Positions 49,142 through 57,219 are shown, counted from the first letter of the stretch. The stretch: DNA of 64,000 bases from Sulfitobacter delicatus (GCF_900102535.1 NZ_FNBP01000005.1:173523-237522); one strand, 5' to 3'. The notes: a model not told the origin generated them from the sequence alone. Numbers and translations: made by a program.

Positions 49142-49327
49142 GGGCCAGCGCCTGCCCGCGGGTCGGCGATCTAACGGATGATCTTGCCACTTTATGGTTC
49201 AGCCAAGATGTGCGCCCGCGAAGTCGCACCAAGCCTCACCAAATCGCCTACCCGGGGGGCGGGAGGCGATGGCCCGGCGCCTACGGCTTGTTCCGGGCTG
49301 GGTGGTATCAGTCGCCGTTTCGCACGA
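49142..49327 (+). repeat. Tandem repeat unit 1 (186 bp)
   Basis: First of three imperfect direct repeats between the transporter operon and the rhodanese gene. Each begins GGGYCAGCG/GGGCTAGCG, contains CACTTTATGGTTCA and CGAAG-CGCACCAAGCCTCACC-type words, and two conserved hairpins. In this unit they are 49245-49268 (CGCCT ... AGGCG with CCCG/CGGG inside) and 49272-49298 (GCCCGG ... CCGGGC). Function unknown. Confidence 0.85.
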
Positions 49328-49515
49328 GGGTCAGCGTCTGTCCGCGGGTTGGCGACCAAACAGCAGATCTTGCCACTTTATGGTTCAACCGTAATGTGCG
49401 GTCGCGAAGTCGCACCAAGCCTCACCAAATCGCCTACCCGGGGGGCGGGCAGACGATGGCCCGGCGCCTACGGCTTGTTCCGGGCTGGGGTGGTATCGAT
49501 CAAAGTTTGGCACAA
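49328..49515 (+). repeat. Tandem repeat unit 2 (188 bp)
   Basis: Second unit, strongly similar to unit 1 over most of its length, especially from CACTTTATGG to the GCCCGG hairpin. The 188-bp spacing to unit 3 differs from the 186-bp spacing of units 1 and 2, so a shared reading frame across all three is not maintained. Confidence 0.85.
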
Positions 49516-49700
49516 GGGCTAGCGCCTGCACGCGGGTTGGCGATCTAACGTTTCCTCGTGGCACTTTATGGTTCAACCGTGACGCCCGTTCGCGAAGTAT
49601 CACCCAGCCTCACCAAATCGCCTACCCGGGCGGCGGGCAGGCGATGGCCCGGCGCCTGCGGCTTGATTCCGGGCTGGGGTGGTAACAGTCGTTACCTGAG
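49516..49700 (+). repeat. Tandem repeat unit 3 (about 185 bp)
   Basis: Third, more diverged unit. It keeps CACTTTATGGTTCAACCGT, the CGCCTACCCGGGC ... hairpin and the GCCCGG ... CCGGGC hairpin. It ends about 25 bases before the rhodanese gene stop on the opposite strand. Confidence 0.8.
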
Positions 49701-49725
49701 GTTTTTGAGCAGGTGTGGTCGGTAA

Positions 49726-50313
49726 TCACTCCCCCGTCACCGTCAGCCCAAGCATCCGCCAAACCTGCATCCCGCCGCGATAATAGGAAATCTTCTCCGC
49801 CGGATACCCCGCCGAGATCATATTGCGGATCGCGGTCGGCGATTGCCCACACCAGATGCCATTGCAGAACAACGCCACAGGCTTGGCCCCGGCACAGTCC
49901 CACCCGTCAAAATCCGCCTCGCAGCCCAGCTCGTCCATCTGGTCCAACACAAAGCTATAAGGAATGTTGATCGCGCCGGGGATCGTCCCGCCTTGGAACC
50001 AATCACTGGTGCGGCTGTCGACGACCACCGCCTCAGGGTCTTTCAGCATCTCGATCAGCTCCAACTCGCCAATCGTCGTGACCCCTTCGGCGGGCGTAAA
50101 AGGCTGAATGCAGAAGTCCGGACAGGGCCGCGAGGTCTTAGCCCAATCGCCGGTCAGCTTGTTGTCCGTGTCCTGGATGCGGCTGATCTCGGCCTCGCCC
50201 TCGGCGGTGGGCACGGTGACGCTGGGCATATCCTTGGTGATCCCCACCGCGACATCCGCCCAGGCCGCCCCGCCCGCGCAGAGCAGACCGATTGCATAAG
50301 CCAGTCGTTTCAT
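49726..50313 (-). CDS. Secreted rhodanese-like protein
   Basis: A 195-residue protein with a signal peptide (MKRLAYAIGLLCAGGAAWA) and one rhodanese domain. The catalytic loop reads C150-NGIWCGQSP, giving the active cysteine C150 plus C155 in the loop; four more cysteines (C64, C68, C131, C140) suggest disulfides in the periplasm. WFQGGTIPGAINIPY is the usual domain core. It may handle sulfur or thiol chemistry in the periplasm. GGGAGG precedes the ATG at 50313; longer open sequence upstream is rejected. It diverges from the stressosome operon. Confidence 0.88.
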   Translation of the reverse strand: MKRLAYAIGLLCAGGAAWADVAVGITKDMPSVTVPTAEGEAEISRIQDTDNKLTGDWAKTSRPCPDFCIQPFTPAEGVTTIGELELIEMLKDPEAVVVDSRTSDWFQGGTIPGAINIPYSFVLDQMDELGCEADFDGWDCAGAKPVALFCNGIWCGQSPTAIRNMISAGYPAEKISYYRGGMQVWRMLGLTVTGE

Positions 50314-50440
50314 CTTAACCTCCCGATATAAATGATCTGAACTAAACCTAGCGCAGACGGAACAGACGACCAACGCTGCGGCGTGGGGATGTCCCCGGCC
50401 TTTGACGGCGCCATGCCGCCGACGAATTTCGCTGTTCCTA

Positions 50441-50469
50441 TTGACACTTCGCGCTGCGGTTGGCCTATG
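50441..50469 (+). promoter_or_regulatory. Possible sigma-70-type promoter of the stressosome operon
   Basis: A perfect -35 hexamer TTGACA (50441-50446) is followed after 17 bases by CCTATG, a weak -10 match. The start codon of the first gene is at 50500. The -35 is convincing, the -10 is not, so the promoter class is uncertain. Confidence 0.35.
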
Positions 50470-50499
50470 GGCCATTAGCAATAGACACTGGGGTTCAAG

Positions 50500-51375
50500 A
50501 TGGCGCAATCCGCAACGGCCAACATACTGACGGTTCTCGACACTGATTTTAAAGGTATCATTGAGGAATGGTTGGGCACTCAGGTTAAGGAAGGCGTCAA
50601 GCGTTCTGACCTCTTTTCCGACGCTGAAAGCCGGGCCCAGAACCGTGAACTTCTCAAAGCATTTTCCAAAGGGATCCGCGACGGCGTGACGGGCGAGGAT
50701 TTCGACCTCGACGACGACCAATGGGACGACCTGCGTGCCGTGCTGGCCGATGTCAGCCGCGAACGCGTGAGCCGGGGTGTGACGCCGACCGAAATGGCGA
50801 CTTTCGTGCTGGCGCTCAAGGCACCCCTGTTCAAGCGACTGGAAGCTTTGGAGACCTCCGATCACAGCGTGCTGATCCGCGATGTCATGCTGGTCACCCG
50901 TCTGGTCGATGCTTTCGCGATCTACACCAACGAGATTTTCATCAACGAGCGCGAGCAGATCATAGACCGCCAGCGCCAAGAGATGCTGGAACTCTCGACC
51001 CCAGTGGTCGAACTGTGGGACCGCGTCCTGACTCTGCCCCTGATCGGCACGCTGGATTCCGCGCGTGCGCAGGAGGTTATGGAAAACCTGCTGCAAACCA
51101 TCCTGGAGCGTCAGGCCGAAGTTGTCATCATGGACATCACCGGCGTCGGCACCGTGGACACGCAGGTCGCGCAACACCTGCTGCGCGCCGCCGCTGCGGT
51201 GCGCCTGATGGGTGCCGAATGCATCATCAGTGGCATCAGCCCGATGATCGCGCAGACCATGGTGCAGCTTGGCATCGATGTGGGCACCGTCTCGACCCGC
51301 TCCAGCATCCGCACCGCACTGTCGGACGCTCTGCTCACGGTCGGCTATGTGATCAAGAAAACCGGGGACCAGTGA
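50500..51375 (+). CDS. rsbR: RsbR-like stressosome scaffold protein
   Basis: A 291-residue RsbR paralogue. Residues 1-165 form the variable, globin-like or RsbRD-type helical sensor; 175-285 form a STAS domain (VVIMDITGVGTVDTQVAQHLLRA). T221 and T253 align with the phosphorylated T171 and T205 of B. subtilis RsbR. In stressosomes RsbR and RsbS build the core that holds RsbT. The N-terminal sensor ligand is unknown. It opens a five-gene operon. Confidence 0.9.
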   Translation: MAQSATANILTVLDTDFKGIIEEWLGTQVKEGVKRSDLFSDAESRAQNRELLKAFSKGIRDGVTGEDFDLDDDQWDDLRAVLADVSRERVSRGVTPTEMATFVLALKAPLFKRLEALETSDHSVLIRDVMLVTRLVDAFAIYTNEIFINEREQIIDRQRQEMLELSTPVVELWDRVLTLPLIGTLDSARAQEVMENLLQTILERQAEVVIMDITGVGTVDTQVAQHLLRAAAAVRLMGAECIISGISPMIAQTMVQLGIDVGTVSTRSSIRTALSDALLTVGYVIKKTGDQ

Positions 51376-51376
51376 G

Positions 51377-51730
51377 TTGGCCGGTGTCACATCGATAAAC
51401 CTTGTTGAACGGGCGCTGCTCGTCTCGATTCAAGATGACATCACGGACACCGAGATTCTGGAACTGCAGGACCGGCTGTCGAATAGGATCGCCCAGAACC
51501 GCATCGACGGGGTGATCCTCGACATCTCCGCGCTGGAGATCGTGGACACTTTTGTTGGGCGGGTGATCGCGCAGCTCGCCGGAATCTCCAAGCTGCTGGC
51601 AGCCGAGACCTATGTTGTCGGCATGCGGCCCACCGTGGCCGTGACGCTGGTCGAGCTTGGTATGTATCTGCCCGAAATACGCACCGCCCTTAGCCTGACC
51701 CATGCCCTTGCCCAGCTACGCCGCGTTTGA
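51377..51730 (+). CDS. rsbS: RsbS-like STAS protein
   Basis: A 117-residue single-STAS protein that would form the stressosome core with RsbR. The segment VILDISALEIVDTFVGRVIAQL matches RsbS; the regulatory serine of B. subtilis RsbS (S59) is a threonine here (T58). The likely start is TTG at 51377, one base after the rsbR stop, with GGGGA 8 bases upstream. Its 3' end overlaps rsbT by 29 bases. Identity is firm, the phosphosite is inference. Confidence 0.88.
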   Translation: MAGVTSINLVERALLVSIQDDITDTEILELQDRLSNRIAQNRIDGVILDISALEIVDTFVGRVIAQLAGISKLLAAETYVVGMRPTVAVTLVELGMYLPEIRTALSLTHALAQLRRV

Positions 51731-52142
51731 TGAAAGCGACCTTGGCGCGCAGGTTTTGCTGTCTCAGCATAAGCTGAAGAGCAGCGGCGATGCTGTGACC
51801 GCGCGCCAAGCCGTGGCGCGCTACATGAAAGACAACGGCGCGTCAGCGCTGAGCGTGACCCGCTTTGCCACTGCTGTGAGTGAAATCGCCAGAAATGCGA
51901 TCAACCACGCTGGCGGCGGCGAGTTTTCCATCTATGTCGACCGAGGCCGCAAACAGCTGACCGTGGTCTGCTGGGATAAGGGACCGGGCATCGCGGATGT
52001 AAAGCTGGCGCTGAGCGACGGCTATACCTCGGGCGGCGGTCTGGGCCGGGGGCTTGGCGGCGCACAGCGCTTGGCGGGCCGTTTTGAAATTCGCACCGCG
52101 GTCGGTGCGGGAACCAGCGTGTTGATGAGTGTGACCCTATGA
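51702..52142 (+). CDS. rsbT: RsbT-like serine/threonine kinase
   Basis: A 146-residue GHKL-type kinase that phosphorylates RsbS/RsbR and is released to act on an output. It shows the N-box SEIARNAINHAGGG, the G1 box WDKGPGI and the G2 box GLGRGLGGAQRL. Overlaps rsbS by 29 bases and the next gene by 4 bases (ATGA). The output partner is not encoded nearby in the classical form (no RsbU-like gene adjacent). Confidence 0.88.
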   Translation: MPLPSYAAFDESDLGAQVLLSQHKLKSSGDAVTARQAVARYMKDNGASALSVTRFATAVSEIARNAINHAGGGEFSIYVDRGRKQLTVVCWDKGPGIADVKLALSDGYTSGGGLGRGLGGAQRLAGRFEIRTAVGAGTSVLMSVTL

Positions 52143-53149
52143 AGCAATGGATCGACGTTCAGGATCAAAGCGCCATCGCCGTGGTACGCCGCTTTGCGCA
52201 GCGTTTGGCAACCCGGCACGGCTGGCCCAAGCTGCGGGTCGATGAACTGGCCATCGTCGCGACCGAGGCCACGACCAACATCCTGCGCTATGCAGGTAAG
52301 GGCCGCGTTTTGATCAACGCCATGCCGGAGCCCGAGGGCGAGCAGATCGTCATGGTCTTTACCGACCGCGGTCCCGGCATTTCTGACTTGGACAATATGA
52401 TTCAGGACGGGGTCAGCAGCGGCGATTCCGCCGGGCTCGGCCTTGGCGCGATCCAGCGGCTGTCGAACAGTTTCGATATCTTCAGCGGACCGGAAACCGG
52501 CACGACGATTGTCTGTAGCTTTACCAAGGGAGATGCGGCGCCGGGCTATGGGATCGACGCGATTGGTCTGCGGGTCTGCCACCCTAACGAACGGGTTTGC
52601 GGCGATCATTTCCTTCTGCGCCAGACCCCCAAAGCCACCGATGTGCTGATCTGCGACGGGCTAGGCCATGGGCCTGAGGCCGATGCCGCGGGGCAAGAGG
52701 TGCGCGAGGCGGTGTTGCACAGCCGAGCCAGCAACAGCGAACCCGGTGCGGTCATGGGCGAAGTAACCGAGCAACTGGTCGGCAAACGCGGCGCGGTGGC
52801 GGCCTTGGTCCATATCGCCCAGCCAGAGATGACGCTGCGCTATGCGGCCCTTGGCAATATCGCCACGCTGCGGGTGCGCGGGGATGAGATCAAACGCCTG
52901 CCGGTTCGCGACGGGCGCATCGGTGCGCGGACCACGCGCGGTTATGAGGAAAGCTTTGATCTGGAGCCGGGCGATTTGATGATCCTGCACAGCGACGGGC
53001 TGCGCACCCTGCGCGACAATTTCCTGCCGCAGGGCCTGCTGCATAAGTCGCCCCTCCTGATCGCCGGTTATCTGCTCGACCGTGCCTTTCGCGGGCGCGA
53101 TGATGCCTCGATCGTCGTGCTGCGGCTGGCCCGGGAGACGCTGCGATGA
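52139..53149 (+). CDS. ATPase/PP2C-like fusion (RsbT + RsbX-like)
   Basis: Residues 1-130 are a GHKL ATPase like RsbT (ATEATTNILRYAGKG, FTDRGPGISDLDNMI, SAGLGLGAIQRL). Residues about 145-336 are a PP2C-type phosphatase core with the metal motifs VLICDGLGHGPEADAAG, ILHSDGLRTL and GRDDASIVVLR, as in RsbX. RsbX resets the stressosome by dephosphorylating RsbR and RsbS. The fusion would combine a kinase and a phosphatase in one polypeptide. It overlaps both neighbours by 4 bases. Confidence 0.85.
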   Translation: MKQWIDVQDQSAIAVVRRFAQRLATRHGWPKLRVDELAIVATEATTNILRYAGKGRVLINAMPEPEGEQIVMVFTDRGPGISDLDNMIQDGVSSGDSAGLGLGAIQRLSNSFDIFSGPETGTTIVCSFTKGDAAPGYGIDAIGLRVCHPNERVCGDHFLLRQTPKATDVLICDGLGHGPEADAAGQEVREAVLHSRASNSEPGAVMGEVTEQLVGKRGAVAALVHIAQPEMTLRYAALGNIATLRVRGDEIKRLPVRDGRIGARTTRGYEESFDLEPGDLMILHSDGLRTLRDNFLPQGLLHKSPLLIAGYLLDRAFRGRDDASIVVLRLARETLR

Positions 53150-54282
53150 AAGCCAACCAACTGACCTCGGTGAACCTCGAAAAAGGCAGCGATATCGCCA
53201 CCCTACGCCAGATCGCGCTGACCTTGACCGAGGCGATGGGCTTTGCCTCATTCGAACGCACCCGCACGGTGACTGCCGCCGTGGAACTGGCACGCAATGC
53301 GATTGAGCATGGCCAAAAGGGTCGTGCGCGTTTCTCGCTGACCGATCTGGAGGGCAAGCCCGCGCTTGGGTTGACCGTGATCGACCAAGGCCGTGGCATC
53401 GAGAAGGAAAAGCTCGACCCCGCGCGCGACATCGTCTCGGAAACCGGCATGGGCCTTGGCCTGCGCGGCGTGCAGCGGATCGCGGCGCGGTTTGACGTCG
53501 ACACCGGACAGGAAGGCACGCGCGTTCATGCGGACTTCCTCTTGCCCGCAAGCCAGACCGATATGGCGCGGATCAAGATCAATGCACAGGAAGCACTGGA
53601 GGCCTATAGCGCCAAGGACCCGACCGCCGCGCTGACCGAGCAGAACCGTGAGTTGAGCGAGAGCATCGCCGACCGTGACCTCTTGATGCAAGAATTGCAC
53701 CACCGCACCGGCAACAACCTCGCGCTGATTGTCGCGCTGATCCGCATGAGCAAATCGCAAGCCCAGGCCGATGAGACCAAACAGGTGCTGCGCGAGTTGG
53801 AGACCCGCGTCGGCTCGCTGTCAAAAGCGCATGAGTTGATGCAGCGCTCGACCGACAGCACCGATCTCGACCTTGCCGATATGCTGAGCGAGGTCACCAA
53901 GAACGCGGAGCGGGCCTTTACCGGCGACACCCAGAGCATCGGCATCAAACTGGTCTGCCCGCCCCTGTCTTTGGACAACAAACTGGCGGTGGATATCGGG
54001 CTGATCGTGGGCGAGTTGATCACCAATGCCTATAAACATGCCTTTACCGGGCGCGCTAAAGGGCTGATCACGATTGAGGTTCAACGCGAGGAGGACGGCG
54101 GGCTCACGCTGCTGGTCTATGACGATGGTGTTGGCCTGCCCGATGATGCGCCCCGCCCTGAACGGTCGGATTCGCTCGGCTGGCGTATGATCCGCACGCT
54201 GACCTTCCAGCATGAGGCAACGCTTTCGACGGCAAGCAACGGCGGGCTCTGCGTCGAAATCCGCTTCCATGCCCTCGGCTGA
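53146..54282 (+). CDS. RsbT-like ATPase fused to HisKA_2 histidine kinase
   Basis: Residues 1-130 are a GHKL ATPase with RsbT-like motifs (VELARNAIEHGQKG, VIDQGRGIEKEK, GMGLGLRGVQRIA). After a coiled region a HisKA_2 dimerisation/phosphoacceptor segment (LMQELHHRTGNNLALIVALIRMS, likely H186) and a second GHKL ATPase domain (GELITNAYKHAF, VYDDGVGLPDD) complete a histidine kinase. It has no transmembrane segment, so it is cytoplasmic. It probably links the stressosome to a phosphorelay; the response regulator is not in the window. Confidence 0.85.
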   Translation: MKANQLTSVNLEKGSDIATLRQIALTLTEAMGFASFERTRTVTAAVELARNAIEHGQKGRARFSLTDLEGKPALGLTVIDQGRGIEKEKLDPARDIVSETGMGLGLRGVQRIAARFDVDTGQEGTRVHADFLLPASQTDMARIKINAQEALEAYSAKDPTAALTEQNRELSESIADRDLLMQELHHRTGNNLALIVALIRMSKSQAQADETKQVLRELETRVGSLSKAHELMQRSTDSTDLDLADMLSEVTKNAERAFTGDTQSIGIKLVCPPLSLDNKLAVDIGLIVGELITNAYKHAFTGRAKGLITIEVQREEDGGLTLLVYDDGVGLPDDAPRPERSDSLGWRMIRTLTFQHEATLSTASNGGLCVEIRFHALG

Positions 54283-54436
54283 GTTCTGCGGCCTCGGCTG
54301 TCCGCACAAATATTTGGTCAAAAAACACACGCTGAACTTTTCCATCGGTAAAATATGTCCTAAGCCTAGCGTGAGCCGGCAATTCCCGGACCAAGGACAG
54401 GCCCCCGCGGCCCCCTAGACAGCAACGGAGACGAGC

Positions 54437-55876
54437 ATGATCGAAAAACGTGATTTCTATATCGATGGCAAATGGGTCGCCCCGCAAGACGGCCGCGATC
54501 ATCAGGTCATCGACCCCTCCACCGAAGAGCCCTGCACCGTGATCTCGATTGGCGGTCAGGCCGACGTCGATGCCGCCGTGGCCGCTGCCAAAGCCGCCCT
54601 GCCCGCTTGGATGGCGACCGCACCCGAAGACCGTATCGCGCTGATGGAAAAGCTCGCCGAGGTTTACAAAGCGCGGGCCGACGATATGGCCCAAGCGATC
54701 AGCACCGAAATGGGCGCGCCGATTGAATTGGCACGGTCCTCGCAATGGGGTGCGGGCTATAGCCACCTGAAGAACTTCATCAAAGCGGCCAAGGATTTCG
54801 ACTTTATCAAGCCGCTGGGTGACCACGCCCCGAACGACCGGATCATTCACGAAGCTGTCGGAGTCGTGGCGATGATCACGCCGTGGAACTGGCCAATGAA
54901 CCAGGTGATGCTGAAAGTGGGCGCCGCTGTGGCCGCAGGTTGCACCATGGTGCTGAAACCCTCCGAGGAAAGCCCGCTCAGCGCGATGATCTTTGCCGAG
55001 ATGATGGATGAGGCAGGCTTCCCCGCCGGTGTCTTCAACCTTGTTAACGGCGACGGCATGGGTGTGGGCACTGCGCTGACCGGCCATGAAGACGTGGATA
55101 TGGTGAGCTTTACCGGTTCCACCCGCGCGGGCATTGCGATCTCGAAAAACGCGGCGGATACGCTGAAGAAGGTTCACCTTGAGCTGGGTGGCAAAGGCGC
55201 CAACCTCGTCTTTGCGGACGCTGACGAGAAAGCCGTGAAACGCGGTGTGCTGCATATGATGAACAACTCCGGCCAGAGCTGTAACGCGCCGAGCCGGATG
55301 ATGGTTGAGGCCAGCGTCTATGACCAAGCGGTTGAGATTGCTGCTGAAGTTGCCTCCAAGATCACCGTCGGCCCGGCCAGCGAAGAAGGCCGGCATATCG
55401 GTCCGGTGGTGAACGAAAGCCAGTGGGGCAAGATCCAAGATCTGATCCAGAAGGGCATCGACGAAGGCGCGCGGCTGGTGGCTGGCGGCACCGGCCGTCC
55501 CGAAAACCTAAACCGCGGCTTCTATGTCAAACCCACGGTCTTTGCCGATGTTACGCCCGATATGACCATCGCGCGTGAGGAAATCTTTGGCCCCGTGCTG
55601 TCGATCATGAAGTTCGAGAGCGAAGACCAGGCGGTCGAGATGGCGAATGACACGGTCTACGGTCTGACCAACTACGTGCAGTCCCAGGACGGCGCGCGCC
55701 GCAACCGTTTGGCGCAAAAGCTGCGGTCCGGCATGGTTGAGATGAACGGCGAAAGCCGTGGCGCGGGCGCGCCCTTTGGTGGCATGAAGCGTTCCGGCAA
55801 TGGCCGCGAAGGCGGGGTCTGGGGGATCGAAGACTTCTGCGAAGTCAAAGCGGTTTCCGGCTGGGCGAACGACTGA
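54437..55876 (+). CDS. NAD(P)-dependent aldehyde dehydrogenase
   Basis: A 479-residue ALDH-fold enzyme that oxidises an aldehyde to the acid. The cofactor and catalytic motifs PWNWP, FTGSTRAG, LELGGKGANLV (general base E249) and NNSGQSCNAPSR (nucleophile C282) are all present. Substrate not determined. It is separated from the stressosome operon by 154 bases and followed by a strong terminator, so it is probably transcribed alone. Confidence 0.93.
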   Translation: MIEKRDFYIDGKWVAPQDGRDHQVIDPSTEEPCTVISIGGQADVDAAVAAAKAALPAWMATAPEDRIALMEKLAEVYKARADDMAQAISTEMGAPIELARSSQWGAGYSHLKNFIKAAKDFDFIKPLGDHAPNDRIIHEAVGVVAMITPWNWPMNQVMLKVGAAVAAGCTMVLKPSEESPLSAMIFAEMMDEAGFPAGVFNLVNGDGMGVGTALTGHEDVDMVSFTGSTRAGIAISKNAADTLKKVHLELGGKGANLVFADADEKAVKRGVLHMMNNSGQSCNAPSRMMVEASVYDQAVEIAAEVASKITVGPASEEGRHIGPVVNESQWGKIQDLIQKGIDEGARLVAGGTGRPENLNRGFYVKPTVFADVTPDMTIAREEIFGPVLSIMKFESEDQAVEMANDTVYGLTNYVQSQDGARRNRLAQKLRSGMVEMNGESRGAGAPFGGMKRSGNGREGGVWGIEDFCEVKAVSGWAND

Positions 55877-55901
55877 TCCCGATCTGAATGTGAAATCTAA
55901 G

Positions 55902-55935
55902 CGGCAGGGCCAAGCGACGGGCCCTGCCGTTTTTT
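55902..55935 (+). terminator. Rho-independent terminator of the aldehyde dehydrogenase gene
   Basis: CGGCAGGGCC pairs with GGCCCTGCCG (10 bp) around an 8-base loop, followed by six T. It lies 25 bases past the stop and convergent with the TetR gene. Confidence 0.93.
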
Positions 55936-55974
55936 ATTCTGCGCTTGGTTGATAGGCTCACACAACTTCCACTC

Positions 55975-56547
55975 TTACAACCGCGACAGGCTCTCCGAGA
56001 TTTCCCGCGCGATGGCATGGGCGTCGATCCCCTCTCGTTCAGCCGACACCCGCAGCCCCAACAGATCGCTCTGATAGCGCCGTGCCAGTGCCATAGGGTC
56101 ATGGTCTGCCCCAATCACACCTTCGCTCTGCAACTGCGCGAAGAGTGCGGCAAACTGCTCTTCCATACCCATGAGATGCGCGCTGGCCCGTTTTGCCAGC
56201 GGGTGGCCGTGGGTTTGCAACTCCAGCAAGGTTTTTGAGAGCATGCAGGCTTTGGCCGGCGCCTCCGCATTGCAAATCGCCAGTTCCGGGTAGCGTTTGA
56301 GGGCCTCCATCGCGCCATGCTGCGCGACCAGATCGGCGAGGCGCGCGGCACCATCTTCGGCATATTTGTCCAAAGCGATTTCGAACAGCGCCTCTTTCGA
56401 CCCGAAGGCCGCGTAGAAACTGCCCGGCTTCATCTTCAGCACCTCTTCGAGGTCTTTAAGCGACGTACCAGCCCAGCCCTGCCGCCAGAACAGATCGCGG
56501 GCGCGGGCGATAAGGTCGGCGCGGTCGTAGTTGGGTTTGCGGGGCAT
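55975..56547 (-). CDS. TetR-family transcriptional regulator
   Basis: A 190-residue repressor. The N-terminal helix-turn-helix reads ARARDLFWRQGWAGTSLKDLEEVLKMKPGSFYAAFGSKEALF, a typical TetR DNA-binding segment; the rest is a helical ligand-binding domain. The ATG at 56547 is preferred to an open extension upstream. It diverges from the AhpD-like gene, with two near-perfect palindromes between, so it likely represses both itself and that gene. Confidence 0.9.
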   Translation of the reverse strand: MPRKPNYDRADLIARARDLFWRQGWAGTSLKDLEEVLKMKPGSFYAAFGSKEALFEIALDKYAEDGAARLADLVAQHGAMEALKRYPELAICNAEAPAKACMLSKTLLELQTHGHPLAKRASAHLMGMEEQFAALFAQLQSEGVIGADHDPMALARRYQSDLLGLRVSAEREGIDAHAIAREISESLSRL

Positions 56548-56561
56548 GGGATCACCATATG

Positions 56562-56601
56562 TTGAACGATCACTCAAATATATACTTGAGTGATCGCTCA
56601 A
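56562..56601. promoter_or_regulatory. Double palindromic operator of the TetR regulator
   Basis: Left arm TTGAACGATCACTCAA (56562-56577) and right arm TTGAGTGATCGCTCAA (56586-56601) are inverted copies differing at one position, and each is itself close to a palindrome (TTGAGNGATCNCTCAA). They are separated by 8 A/T bases. This gives two likely TetR dimer sites in the divergent region between the regulator and the AhpD-like gene. Confidence 0.85.
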
Positions 56602-56646
56602 GAAAGCCTAAATGACAGATATAGTTGCTTAACAAAGGAAAACCCG

Positions 56647-57213
56647 ATGAAATTCCCTTCGCACGACGAAACCACCGCGCCCGAAGCCTCCAAGCCACTG
56701 CTGGCCGCGTCGCAAAAGGCCTTTGGCCGTCTGCCCGGTCTCCACAAAGTGCTTGCCGAAAGCCCGCAGGCCTATGAGGGCTACCAAGTGCTGCACAAGC
56801 TCTTCACCGAAACGGATTTCGATGCCGAGGAACTCACCGTGGTCTGGCAGTCGATCAACGTTGAGCATGAGTGCCACTACTGTGTTCCGGCCCATACCGG
56901 CATTGCGAAGATGATGAAGGTCTCGGACGAGATTTCCGAAGCGCTCCGCAATGAGACCCCCCTGCCCACGCCGAAGCTTGAGGCGCTGCGGAGCTTCACC
57001 GTTCAGATGGTGCGCAGCCGGGGCAATGTGTCTGAAGGTCAGATGCAGGCGTTTTTTGGCGCAGGCTATGGCCACCGCGCCGTGCTCGACGTGATCCTTG
57101 GCCTCGCCCAGAAAACCATGTCGAACTATATCAACCACGTGGCCGAGACGCCGGTGGATGAGGTCTTTCAACCGCTGGCATGGCGCCGAGGTGACAAGCC
57201 GCTCGCTGCATAA
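56647..57213 (+). CDS. Carboxymuconolactone decarboxylase / AhpD-like protein
   Basis: A 188-residue helical protein of the CMD/AhpD family. The redox motif is E75-C76-H-Y-C79 followed by H83 (ECHYCVPAH), which in AhpD forms a peroxidase-linked thiol pair. AAGGA precedes the ATG at 56647. Regulation by the divergent TetR protein suggests an inducible response to an organic or oxidant compound; this is inference. A strong terminator follows. Confidence 0.88.
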   Translation: MKFPSHDETTAPEASKPLLAASQKAFGRLPGLHKVLAESPQAYEGYQVLHKLFTETDFDAEELTVVWQSINVEHECHYCVPAHTGIAKMMKVSDEISEALRNETPLPTPKLEALRSFTVQMVRSRGNVSEGQMQAFFGAGYGHRAVLDVILGLAQKTMSNYINHVAETPVDEVFQPLAWRRGDKPLAA

Positions 57214-57219
57214 ACCGAC

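Noticed and set aside
49178..49522. 114-codon frame inside the tandem repeats
   Set aside because: The frame repeats its own text because the DNA repeats; unit 3 breaks the frame. Structure or RNA explains the repeats better.
54299..54330. Third possible copy of the intergenic element (AAATATTTGGTCAAAAAA)
   Set aside because: Only loosely similar to the core and lacks the hairpin, so it was not counted.
54104..55438. 444-codon minus-strand frame across the aldehyde dehydrogenase gene
   Set aside because: Opposes a gene with complete catalytic motifs; no motif of its own.
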